DNA of 22,850 nt, from assembly GCA_002707335.2 (NCBI GenBank), contig PAMN02000052.1, positions 1 through 22,850 on the forward strand. Direction: 5' to 3'. Positions 1 through 6,898 of the stretch are shown piece by piece. The position numbers and the translations under genes are program-made. Position 1 is the first letter of the stretch. Every line of letters begins with the position of its first letter. Below the pieces are notes generated by a model. It did no database searches. It worked only from the letters and a program-made list of their open reading frames with translations, and was not told the DNA's origin. The stretch is from Methanobacteriota archaeon (GTDB lineage: Archaea; Thermoplasmatota; Poseidoniia; Poseidoniales; Poseidoniaceae).

Positions 1-284
1 AAGGTCAAAGTCCGAAGTATGTCAAAGTAGAATCAACCGTTGAAAACCCAAGACGAATAACCGAAATTGGTGGAGGGCAATCAGTTCAGTTTACCTGGAA
101 ACTAATTGATGAGTTAGATGACACCTGTCAAAGTAATAGCGCTGTTGTTGACGATGGAGATTCATTAACATGGGATACAATTTATTTTAATACGGTACTT
201 ATTCATGATCTAGTTGTTCAATACGATGATGGTCAAGACAGAATAAATATAGAACATAAAGTCAATATTTTCTATGAGGATTGA
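1..284 (+). CDS. C-terminal part of an unidentified protein (5' end outside window)
   Basis: An open frame enters from the left edge (codons in phase with position 3) and ends at TGA 282-284, giving about 93 visible residues. The visible part alternates hydrophobic and polar residues (QSVQFTWKLIDE, TIYFNTVLIHDL, KVNIFYED), which suggests a beta-sandwich or immunoglobulin-like domain. It has two acidic stretches and one cysteine. There is no membrane anchor at the C-terminus. I do not recognise the family. A secreted or surface protein with Ig/PKD-like modules is one possibility, but only by fold impression. A T-run follows the stop, and lemA starts about 60 bp downstream in the same direction. 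Confidence 0.6.
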   Translation, partial: GQSPKYVKVESTVENPRRITEIGGGQSVQFTWKLIDELDDTCQSNSAVVDDGDSLTWDTIYFNTVLIHDLVVQYDDGQDRINIEHKVNIFYED

Positions 285-287
285 TAC

Positions 288-292
288 TTTTT
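288..292 (+). terminator. Short oligo-T possible terminator
   Basis: Five consecutive T residues lie 4 nt past the stop of the partial first gene, with no stem-loop before them. Archaeal transcription can end at T-runs without a hairpin, so this is a plausible weak terminator separating the first gene from lemA. The T-run is short and the region is A+T rich, so chance is quite possible. Confidence 0.25.
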
Positions 293-314
293 AGAAATAC
301 ATCTTTCTCTATTC

Positions 315-324
315 TAATTAAATA
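315..324 (+). promoter_or_regulatory. TATA-like box of lemA
   Basis: The A+T stretch TAATTAAATA is centred about 26 nt before the ATG at 346. That is the spacing expected when transcription starts at or next to the start codon, and no Shine-Dalgarno sequence is visible before the ATG. The same spacing is seen at the folP promoter region. This supports a leaderless lemA transcript; it is inferred from spacing only. Confidence 0.45.
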
Positions 325-345
325 CTACATTATGCAGCAAATGCC

Positions 346-921
346 ATGAGCGCAGCAATAGTAGTTGGAGCAATAGCAGCGGTAGTTGCATTAATTACAC
401 TAATTTGGTTCATTAGTACATGGAACAGATTAGTTCGATTAGAAGAAAATGTGAACAAGTCATGGGCTGATATCGATGTTTTGCTAAAACAAAGGTATGA
501 CATGATACCTAATCTAGTAAACATAGTGAAAGGATATGCCGAACATGAAAGAGAAATTTTTGAGCAATTTGCAGTAGCTAGACAAGCGGCCGCAGGTGCT
601 CTTTCATCAGGTGACGTCAAAGCAGTCGGTGCTGCTGAAGGAACTCTTGCAGGACTTATGCCAAGAATAAACATGGTTGCCGAGCAATATCCTGATTTGA
701 AAGCGGACACTTCATTCGTAAACCTTCAAAATCAACTTGTTTCATTGGAAAATCAAGTTTCAGACCGTAGAGAATTCTATAACTCTAGCGCTACAAATTA
801 CAATGCAGCAATCCAGATGATTCCAACAAGCATAGTTGCTGGAATGAAGGGATGTGTCAGAAAGGACTTGTTCGAAGTGACTGACCCAGTTCAGAGAGAA
901 GCAGTACAAATTCAGTTCTGA
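346..921 (+). CDS. lemA: LemA family protein
   Basis: This 191-residue protein has one N-terminal membrane segment (about residues 4-24, AIVVGAIAAVVALITLIWF). A long helical domain follows with the family signature: NRLVRLEENVNKSWADIDVL, then LLKQRYDMIPNLVNIVKGYA, then a C-terminal RREFYNSSATNYNAAI block. The length is usual for LemA proteins. LemA is widespread in bacteria and some archaea; it sits in the membrane with its helical bundle outside it, and its biochemical role is not settled. No peptidase partner (HtpX or TPM type) is adjacent, so no function can be read from context. An AT-rich box about 26 nt upstream and the lack of an SD suggest a leaderless mRNA. Its TGA directly abuts the stop of the convergent TraB-family gene. 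Confidence 0.93.
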   Translation: MSAAIVVGAIAAVVALITLIWFISTWNRLVRLEENVNKSWADIDVLLKQRYDMIPNLVNIVKGYAEHEREIFEQFAVARQAAAGALSSGDVKAVGAAEGTLAGLMPRINMVAEQYPDLKADTSFVNLQNQLVSLENQVSDRREFYNSSATNYNAAIQMIPTSIVAGMKGCVRKDLFEVTDPVQREAVQIQF

Positions 922-2076
922 TTACAATCCGCTAGCAATTAGCGCTACAGATATGTAAGCACCTAGCATGGAACCCAGATTAGTTAATGCAGTTACAAGC
1001 AAGACCCTCCCTGCACGGTTAGACCAGAATAAGCTTGCAGAATCTAATTTTAGGAACTCTGCTAGGTCTTCTCCGGTAGGCTCTCGAACTTTCATTTGAG
1101 CGTAACCTGCAAACCATCCAGCCGCTAGTGCAGGGTTCAATGATGTAATCGGTGAAGCAATTGCTGCGACAAGAATTGCTATTGGATGTCCTCCTGCAAT
1201 CATGCACATCACTGCAGCGCCTATGAAGTTACCAAGAAACCAATATGCTCCATTTTCTTTTATTGATGATATATCTCCATTGTAAGCAAACCATCCAAGT
1301 AGCCCAACTAGTAATAGCGGGATTGCATAGGAGATATTTTTGATAAGATTTCCACCCTTGGGTAGTTGAGATAATTCTTCAATTCTGTCTTTATTATCGG
1401 TCATTTCTTCTTGTAATAATTTTGAAACACCTTCTAAATGACCCGCTCCTAATACTGCTAGAATTCTTTCTTCACCTCTGATTTCGGAAATCTTCCTTGC
1501 GATGAATTCATCCCTTTCATCAATTAATGCAGTACCTGCACCTGGAGAAACTTCTCGCAATTCTTCCATCAGAGAAGAAAGTAAGTCCTTATTTTCTAAC
1601 ATTTCATTTAATGAGAACTCTTCATCTGGCTCCTCATCTGACATCAGCGCCCACAATAGTCCAAATTTTTCTTTGATTCGCATATTTTTCCATGCTCTTT
1701 TCAAGGTAGTTTGAATATCTCGATCCACTAACTCAACTTTTAATCCAGCATCATTTGCTGCATTCACAGCAGCTAATAATTCAGCACCAGGCTGCTGACC
1801 TTCATCTAATCCAAGTTTTCTTTGTTCAGCAGATAATAGAGATTGAAGTAAAACCATTGGCGCCTTTCCTTCTTTGATCACCTTCAGCAATCCTTCTTTG
1901 TCTAGCCTTCTGTCGCTGGTCAAGGCCTTGTGTCGACTTTCACATAATTCTACAGCAACAACATCTGGCTTCCAATTTTCGATATTCTCAATCACTGCTT
2001 CTACAGATGAAGTAGCAACGTGAGCAGTGCCTAGTAATCGTAGATTTTCATCGACATCAACATATGGCGCAGACAT
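922..2076 (-). CDS. TraB-family (TraB/PrgY/Tiki-like) membrane protein
   Basis: This 384-residue protein belongs to the TraB/PrgY family. The N-terminal domain shows GTAHV (residues 16-20), an acidic VAVELCESR motif, and later a second glycine-histidine motif in VLGAGHLEGV. These conserved G..H and E residues are shared with Tiki-type metalloproteases. The C-terminal third is strongly hydrophobic with about four membrane segments (roughly 244-268, 282-330 and 355-382), some of them close together. Archaeal members are uncharacterised; bacterial PrgY/TraB lowers peptide pheromone activity. It is the last gene of the folP-DHH-TraB operon. The DHH stop TGA is immediately followed by this ATG, and a GGAGGT site six bases upstream lies inside the end of the DHH gene, which fixes the start. 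Proteolytic activity is an inference from the family. Confidence 0.88.
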   Translation of the reverse strand: MSAPYVDVDENLRLLGTAHVATSSVEAVIENIENWKPDVVAVELCESRHKALTSDRRLDKEGLLKVIKEGKAPMVLLQSLLSAEQRKLGLDEGQQPGAELLAAVNAANDAGLKVELVDRDIQTTLKRAWKNMRIKEKFGLLWALMSDEEPDEEFSLNEMLENKDLLSSLMEELREVSPGAGTALIDERDEFIARKISEIRGEERILAVLGAGHLEGVSKLLQEEMTDNKDRIEELSQLPKGGNLIKNISYAIPLLLVGLLGWFAYNGDISSIKENGAYWFLGNFIGAAVMCMIAGGHPIAILVAAIASPITSLNPALAAGWFAGYAQMKVREPTGEDLAEFLKLDSASLFWSNRAGRVLLVTALTNLGSMLGAYISVALIASGL

Positions 2077-3429
2077 TCATTCACCTCCAAAAATTTCTTT
2101 CAATTTTGATGCAATGTTGTCCATTGCATCTTTTTCATTATCGGAATTCAAATCCTCAAACGGGATTTGACCACCTGCCATTACAGCATGACCTCCGGCA
2201 GTCCCTTCTTCAAATTCGCCTTCTAAAATTTGACCCAGATTTATGGACTCATCAGAAGATCTAGCGGATAGAATGACTTTGTTTCTTCTAGTTCCAAATG
2301 AAATGACTGTAGATATTCCTTCTGTAGGTAAAAGGAAATCAGCCACTTGAGATAAGGCGTCTCGATTCGCCATATTATTAATCGGAACTAGGAGCAAATT
2401 GTTTACTCTGTACATATCTTGTAAGGCATTCTTGAATATTTCCAAAACATCTTGTGAGCGAGGTGGGATTTCAAATGAACGCAATAGATTCCAATCTACA
2501 AATTTGTTTAGCCATGAAAGCGCAGTTAGATCTACTTCATTGAATGACCTAGTAAATCCAAGGGTATCCGTTCTAATTCCAAAAGCAAGTGCAGTAGCTA
2601 TTTCTGTTGTTATTTCGAACCCAGAATTCATTGAAATTGTAGCAACCAATGATGAGGTTGCAGCATATTCTTGTCGCACTAGTACGATTTCCCCTAATGG
2701 TCTATTTTCTGCGAAATGATGATCGATAATTATTGTAGGTTGAAACTCTTTTGGAAGAATATTATTAGCACCTGATTTGTTGAAATCAACACATATTACT
2801 ATATCTGATTCTTCTAGCAAATCATTTATTTCCCAAGAAAGAATGATTCTACGTAAATCGATATCAAGTAATTTTACCATTCCGATATTTTGCTGGTGCT
2901 CAATCAATCCGCCGTGAGCGATTGTGACCGTTTGTCCAATTTGTTCGCAAATGTGTTTTACAGCCATTGCACTTGCTAGAGAGTCAGGGTCAGGGTTATC
3001 GTGACAAACAATCAAAACCTTTGCTTTTGGTTCATGTTTTAGTCTTCGGATGACATCACCTGCGCCTTGCCTTCTGTCAATATGTTTTAGTCGTTCTTTT
3101 AGAAGACTGATTGTAAGGTCTTGAACAGATATTAACTCTGAATGTTCTAATTCAATTGTCGATAAAATTGGAGAGTTTGGCCAAATTTTCCTTAATTCCA
3201 AACCTGGATTATTATCGCAAATAATCTCATCCAATACCAAAATTGCAGTAGGTTCTATTTCTGGTAATGGCATTTCGTGCAACTCCATTTCAGTAGGTAA
3301 AGTAACAATTTCCACATTGGGTATTCCAACTAATTCACCGGCAAGACCGATTAATCTAACTCTGGAGGTCTCTCCAATCCATTTTGCTAATTCAACAGCA
3401 ACCTTATCTGAACCAAAAATAATGAACAC
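2077..3429 (-). CDS. DHH-family phosphoesterase with N-terminal Rossmann-like (TrkA-N-like) domain
   Basis: This 450-residue protein appears to have two parts. Residues 1-110 look like a degenerate nucleotide-binding Rossmann fold of the TrkA-N/RCK type (FIIFGSDKVA, then parallel strands). The rest is a DHH/DHHA1 phosphoesterase: metal motif HDNPDPD (143-149), a further aspartate in GIRTDT (284-289), the DHH motif (236-238) and the DHHA1 motif GTAGGH (409-414). All main metal ligands are present, so it should be active. Family members cleave phosphodiester bonds of short oligonucleotides, pAp or cyclic dinucleotides; which substrate applies here cannot be read from sequence. The start is GTG at 3429, four bases... 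directly after the folP stop region, with GGTGA just upstream. It lies between folP and the TraB-family gene. Confidence 0.88.
   Translation of the reverse strand: MFIIFGSDKVAVELAKWIGETSRVRLIGLAGELVGIPNVEIVTLPTEMELHEMPLPEIEPTAILVLDEIICDNNPGLELRKIWPNSPILSTIELEHSELISVQDLTISLLKERLKHIDRRQGAGDVIRRLKHEPKAKVLIVCHDNPDPDSLASAMAVKHICEQIGQTVTIAHGGLIEHQQNIGMVKLLDIDLRRIILSWEINDLLEESDIVICVDFNKSGANNILPKEFQPTIIIDHHFAENRPLGEIVLVRQEYAATSSLVATISMNSGFEITTEIATALAFGIRTDTLGFTRSFNEVDLTALSWLNKFVDWNLLRSFEIPPRSQDVLEIFKNALQDMYRVNNLLLVPINNMANRDALSQVADFLLPTEGISTVISFGTRRNKVILSARSSDESINLGQILEGEFEEGTAGGHAVMAGGQIPFEDLNSDNEKDAMDNIASKLKEIFGGE
2083..2088 (-). promoter_or_regulatory. Shine-Dalgarno site of the TraB-family gene
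   Basis: GGAGGT on the minus strand, six bases before the ATG at 2076, is embedded in the last codons of the upstream DHH gene. It decides the start codon over the out-of-frame ATG at 2080 and suggests translational coupling. Confidence 0.7.
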
Positions 3430-4224
3430 CTAATTCACCAACCTATTCATGACGGAAAATAAATCAAAATGCTCTCTAACATCATGCACTCTAATTATGT
3501 CTATTCCTTGTTCGAAAGCAATAGCTGCAACACCTAAGGTTCCAGCCAGGCGATTTTGGGTTTCAGGCTGGTCACAAATTTTTCCGATCATAGATTTTCT
3601 AGAAACTCCCCAGAGAATTTTGAAAGGTCGCAATCTTAGACTTTGTTTCAGAAGTTCGATATTGTGTTCTAAATTTTTACCGAATCCAATGCCTGGGTCA
3701 AGATATATTTTTCCAGCCGGTAACCCATTTTCAACAAGTAGATTCGCTTTTTCTAGTAGATAATCAAACACTTCTTCACATACATCTCCGTAATTTGGAT
3801 TGTTTTGCATGGTACCTGGTTCGCCAAGCATGTGCATTATGCAAACATTACATTGTTTTTCTATAATCAAATCAAACATATTTTGGTCTCTCAATCCACT
3901 TACGTCATTGACCATTATGGCACCATTTTCTATCGCAGTTCTAGCAACCTCGTAGTTCCTTGTATCAATGGAGACATTAGCAAACTCAGAAATCTCTTTA
4001 ACTAAAGATAATATTCGCTTTGTTTCTTCTTCTATAGAAATAATTTCCGCACCAGGTCGGGTAGATTCCCCTCCAATGTCTATCCAATTAGCTCCGTTTT
4101 CAATCATTTTTCTAGCGCGCTCAACACTACCATGACGAGAGTCAGCATGAAATGAATCAGGTGTTGCATTAATGACTCCCATTATCTGTGGCCGGCTGAA
4201 CCTCCGACCATCATAGACTGCCAT
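3430..4224 (-). CDS. folP: Dihydropteroate synthase
   Basis: FolP joins a 6-hydroxymethyl-dihydropterin pyrophosphate to p-aminobenzoate (or a related aryl amine in some archaea) in folate or pterin cofactor synthesis. The protein shows IMGVINATPDSF near the N-terminus (pterin site), WIDIGGESTRPGA (signature two), VSIDTRNYEVA, IMVNDVSGLRD, YLDPGIGFGK, a GVSRKSMIG lysine-serine-arginine motif and a C-terminal IIRVHDV. With the ATG at 4224 it has 264 residues, normal for the family. A start 57 bases further upstream (4281) is open but would run into the divergent gene and add an unconserved leader. The ATG at 4224 also sits 28 nt from a TATA-like box. It is the first gene of the folP-DHH-TraB operon; DHH begins right at its stop. 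Confidence 0.94.
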   Translation of the reverse strand: MAVYDGRRFSRPQIMGVINATPDSFHADSRHGSVERARKMIENGANWIDIGGESTRPGAEIISIEEETKRILSLVKEISEFANVSIDTRNYEVARTAIENGAIMVNDVSGLRDQNMFDLIIEKQCNVCIMHMLGEPGTMQNNPNYGDVCEEVFDYLLEKANLLVENGLPAGKIYLDPGIGFGKNLEHNIELLKQSLRLRPFKILWGVSRKSMIGKICDQPETQNRLAGTLGVAAIAFEQGIDIIRVHDVREHFDLFSVMNRLVN

Positions 4225-4248
4225 GTTAGCCACCGTGGCTGCGAGAGG

Positions 4249-4256
4249 TTTTATGA
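4249..4256. promoter_or_regulatory. Shared bidirectional TATA-like box between folP and the membrane protein gene
   Basis: The 55-bp gap between the ATG at 4224 (minus) and the ATG at 4280 (plus) contains one AT-rich element, TTTTATGA on the plus strand and TCATAAAA on the minus strand. Its centre lies about 28 nt from each start codon. There is no other AT-rich stretch in the gap and no Shine-Dalgarno site before either ATG. The simplest reading is one box serving two leaderless transcripts; this is inferred from geometry. Confidence 0.5.
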
Positions 4257-4279
4257 CATGTGGGGTGTCAGGTGTCGCC

Positions 4280-4921
4280 ATGTCTGAGGAATTGCCAGCG
4301 GATATTCACAACGTTGGTACAAATTTAGATGGGCCAATCGAGGAGCCATCTGAAGAATCTTTAGAATTAGCAGAGAGAATAATCGTTAGACTGAGGCCAC
4401 CCTCAAGAGTTGCTATCTCTAAAATGATTCACACAAAAGCAAAGATGGTGGGTGGAATTCTAGCAGGGTATGCTGTATTTTGGTGGCTTGCTGTTCTTCA
4501 AGTGGATAATGAGAAAGCGTTTGATTCGATATTCTTCGGACCAGATTTTCTAGCAATAACAATAATTGCACCAGCATTAATTTTCCTCGGTTCATTATTT
4601 GAAAATATTAGCAGAGAACTGGGACAATTATTTCCAGGTCTAGCACATGGAATTATGTTTGTAATGGCATTTTTATATACATTTGAACCCCTGGTTAGAG
4701 GCTTATTCATGAGTGATTTAGATTCCGGTGATGCTATCTGGAAAACCTCCAGACTAGCAATACTTTGTCTTACAATACTCTTCGCTGCGAGAATGCTCAT
4801 CGACGCATGGTTACTAAGGTGGGTGAAAGTGTTCATGGAGAATAACCCCGATTTGGATTTCTCTGATTCAGGAAACGATTTCTCAGAGGTCGAAGAATCG
4901 GTTGTTGAACCCGAGATTTGA
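4280..4921 (+). CDS. Uncharacterised multi-pass membrane protein
   Basis: This 213-residue protein has an acidic N-terminal tail, a short basic region (RIIVRLRPPSR), then about four hydrophobic segments: MVGGILAGYAVFWWLAVL, FLAITIIAPALIFLGSLF, LAHGIMFVMAFLYTFEPL and LAILCLTILFAARMLIDAWLL. A strongly acidic tail follows (DLDFSDSGNDFSEVEE). I do not recognise the family and there are no catalytic motifs. The ATG at 4280 is preferred over an upstream in-frame ATG at 4223, which would overlap folP and add an unlikely leader; 4280 lies 28 nt from the shared TATA-like box. The aTrm56 gene follows on the same strand 26 bp after its stop, so the two may be co-transcribed. Confidence 0.8.
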   Translation: MSEELPADIHNVGTNLDGPIEEPSEESLELAERIIVRLRPPSRVAISKMIHTKAKMVGGILAGYAVFWWLAVLQVDNEKAFDSIFFGPDFLAITIIAPALIFLGSLFENISRELGQLFPGLAHGIMFVMAFLYTFEPLVRGLFMSDLDSGDAIWKTSRLAILCLTILFAARMLIDAWLLRWVKVFMENNPDLDFSDSGNDFSEVEESVVEPEI

Positions 4922-4947
4922 AACCATTAACCTACACGGGTATTAAC

Positions 4948-5478
4948 ATGCATGAGAGGCTAGATGTGCTCAGGCTTGGATATCGTAAAGGTAGAGATCC
5001 AAGAATTACGACTCATCTAGCATTGGTCTCTAGAGCCTTTGGAGCAGACGGTTTCATGTTATCAGGTGATGAAGATAAAGAATTATTTTCAAACCTAAAA
5101 TCTGTATCAGAACGATTTGGTGGCTCCCTAGATACGAATCATGTCAAGGGAATGTCAACATTGAAGCAACATGTTGCAAGTGGTGGTGTAGCAGTTCATT
5201 TGACTATGTATGGTGAGCCATATCGTAAAGCTATTCCATCGATAAGAAGAGATAGACCACTGATGATAATAGTTGGAGGTGCAAAAGTTCCAGGAGATGT
5301 ATACAAATTATGTCAACATAATGTGGCAGTAGGTAATCAACCACATTCAGAAGTAGCCGCTTTAGCACTATTTTTGGAAGCATGGTTTGGAGATTCAGGT
5401 TCCGATAAGAAGTTTGAGGATGCTCGGCTAGTTATTGAAGGAACTAACAAAGGCAAGATTGTCCATGAAATTGAATAG
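4948..5478 (+). CDS. trm56: tRNA (cytidine(56)-2'-O)-methyltransferase, aTrm56
   Basis: This SPOUT-class enzyme methylates the ribose of C56 in the T-loop of archaeal tRNAs with S-adenosylmethionine. The protein begins with the conserved VLRLGYRKGRDPRITTHLAL, followed by SRAFGADG. The C-terminal knot region contains LMIIVGGAKVPGDVY, NVAVGNQPHSEVAALALFL and a final lysine-rich IEGTNKGKIVHE. The 176-residue length fits the family core. The frame is open to a TTG at 4918 that overlaps the upstream stop, but the ATG at 4948 starts two residues before conserved sequence and is preferred. There is no clear Shine-Dalgarno site. In some archaea this modification is made by a C/D-box guide RNA instead, so presence of the enzyme is informative. 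Confidence 0.93.
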   Translation: MHERLDVLRLGYRKGRDPRITTHLALVSRAFGADGFMLSGDEDKELFSNLKSVSERFGGSLDTNHVKGMSTLKQHVASGGVAVHLTMYGEPYRKAIPSIRRDRPLMIIVGGAKVPGDVYKLCQHNVAVGNQPHSEVAALALFLEAWFGDSGSDKKFEDARLVIEGTNKGKIVHEIE

Positions 5479-5509
5479 AAAAAATTCAAGTTGGCTACTC
5501 CTTACTAAG

Positions 5510-5519
5510 TTGCTAGCAA
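5510..5519. repeat. 10-bp perfect palindrome upstream of carA
   Basis: TTGCTAGCAA reads the same on both strands and lies in the 109-bp gap between trm56 and carA. The phrase AAGTTG(G)CTA also occurs twice, about 20 bp apart, around it. It could be an operator for the carAB operon, but there is only one copy of the palindrome and such 10-bp palindromes do arise by chance. Confidence 0.25.
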
Positions 5520-5587
5520 GCGAATATTGGTTGAAATGTCAAATCTAAGTGCATATTGAATCAAAATGTTCATCTTTGCCAATAATT

Positions 5588-6898
5588 ATGACCCCTATAG
5601 AATCAGCAAAAGTGATGTCAGGGGTATGGTCACAGAAGGGCGATACCTCTTTGGGAGACAAAATTTCGTTAGTAGATGCGACTGATGGAATAACAAATGG
5701 TGGAATTATACCAGAATCAGCCTCTGGTGACGGTGTGTTATTATTGGCAGACGGTAGTCGATTCTTGGGTAGTTTGTTTGGTTCCAAAGGCTGGGGTCAA
5801 GGAGAATTAGTATTCACAACAGGAATGACTGGTTACCAAGAATCATTAACAGATCCTTCTTTCGCAGGACAGGTCTTGACATTTACATATCCATTGATTG
5901 GTAATTATGGAATACATGCAGGTACAAGTGAATCGGCGGCTGTATGGCCAAAAGGTGTTGTCGTTAGACAAGCCATGAAAAATCCAGACCATCGAGATTC
6001 GATTTCAAGTATAAGCGATTTCCTAGCATACCATAATGTCCCTGGGATTGAAGAGATAGATACCCGAGCAATTACAAGGAAAGTTAGGGAATATGGATGC
6101 CTGTTATGCGTTTTTGGACCGGTTGAAGAAGAATCCGAAATGGCTTCTTATCTTGCCGAAATGCAATCTCCTGAATTAGAAGATTTAGTCGATCAAGTTT
6201 CGATTAATGAGCCTGTAATCGTCAATCCTGGCGCGACAGATAAATTAGGTAGAGCGTTGCCTAGAATTGCTGCAATCGATTGTGGAATAAAGTACAATAT
6301 TCTTCGAAGTCTTTGCAATTACTTCGAAGTGGTATGGTGTCCTCCCAGCACTTCATTTGAAGAGGCTAAATCATACGAGATAGTTGCATTGTTTTGTTCA
6401 AATGGCCCAGGTGATCCTGCTCATCCTGGTAAAGCAACAAGTGCAAGGAATACTTTAGCTGCAGCAGTTAAAGCCGATTTGCCCGTAATGGGAATTTGTC
6501 TTGGCCATCAATTGTTAGGACTAGCAAGTGGCCTTCAGACCTACAAAATGCGATATGGACACAGGGGCGCAAATCAGCCATGTGTTGATTTAGAATCAGG
6601 CAGAGTATGGATTACTAGCCAAAATCATGGCTTTGCAGTAGCAGATCCTGAGGCAGGAATGCTAGCAGCGCATCCTTCAGGTGCATGTTCTCCAAAAGGA
6701 GAAAATTTGCATGGGTCAGATCCCAAAGTTAGGTTTGTGAATGCTAATGATAGAACCGTTGAAGGTTTAGATATTGTAAATAAGTCAGTATTTACTGTGC
6801 AATTTCATCCTGAAGCGGCTCCAGGTCCCCATGATGCTTACCCATTATTTTCTAGGTTCAGAGAGATGGTTGACTCTCATTATGGAGGTGTTAACTGA
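5588..6898 (+). CDS. carA: Carbamoyl-phosphate synthase small (glutaminase) subunit
   Basis: CarA releases ammonia from glutamine and channels it to CarB for carbamoyl phosphate, feeding pyrimidine and arginine synthesis. The N-terminal domain shows GELVFTTGMTGYQESLTDPS. The class I glutaminase domain has the nucleophile Cys in MGICLGHQLLG (residue 304 from this start) and the His-Glu pair in QFHPEA (about 407 and 409). The start is uncertain: the frame is open from 5549, with ATGs at 5588 and 5615. Bacterial CarA normally begins right before the VLLLADGSRF strand, which here would be a GTG at 5735 with an AATTATA box about 28 nt upstream. If 5588 is right, there is a 49-residue unconserved extension. 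CarA ends in TGATG, overlapping the carB start. Confidence 0.93.
   Translation: MTPIESAKVMSGVWSQKGDTSLGDKISLVDATDGITNGGIIPESASGDGVLLLADGSRFLGSLFGSKGWGQGELVFTTGMTGYQESLTDPSFAGQVLTFTYPLIGNYGIHAGTSESAAVWPKGVVVRQAMKNPDHRDSISSISDFLAYHNVPGIEEIDTRAITRKVREYGCLLCVFGPVEEESEMASYLAEMQSPELEDLVDQVSINEPVIVNPGATDKLGRALPRIAAIDCGIKYNILRSLCNYFEVVWCPPSTSFEEAKSYEIVALFCSNGPGDPAHPGKATSARNTLAAAVKADLPVMGICLGHQLLGLASGLQTYKMRYGHRGANQPCVDLESGRVWITSQNHGFAVADPEAGMLAAHPSGACSPKGENLHGSDPKVRFVNANDRTVEGLDIVNKSVFTVQFHPEAAPGPHDAYPLFSRFREMVDSHYGGVN
6884..6890 (+). promoter_or_regulatory. Shine-Dalgarno site of carB
   Basis: GGAGGTG lies inside the last codons of carA, seven bases before the carB ATG at 6898, which itself overlaps the carA stop. 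This suggests translational coupling that would keep the two subunits in step. Confidence 0.7.

Noticed and set aside
330..710. Minus-strand frame of 126 codons across lemA
   Set aside because: It lies opposite a clear LemA protein and has the composition expected of a complement frame.
4498..4836. Minus-strand frame of 112 codons opposite the membrane protein gene
   Set aside because: The plus strand shows coherent membrane segments and a sensible start; the minus frame shows nothing recognisable.
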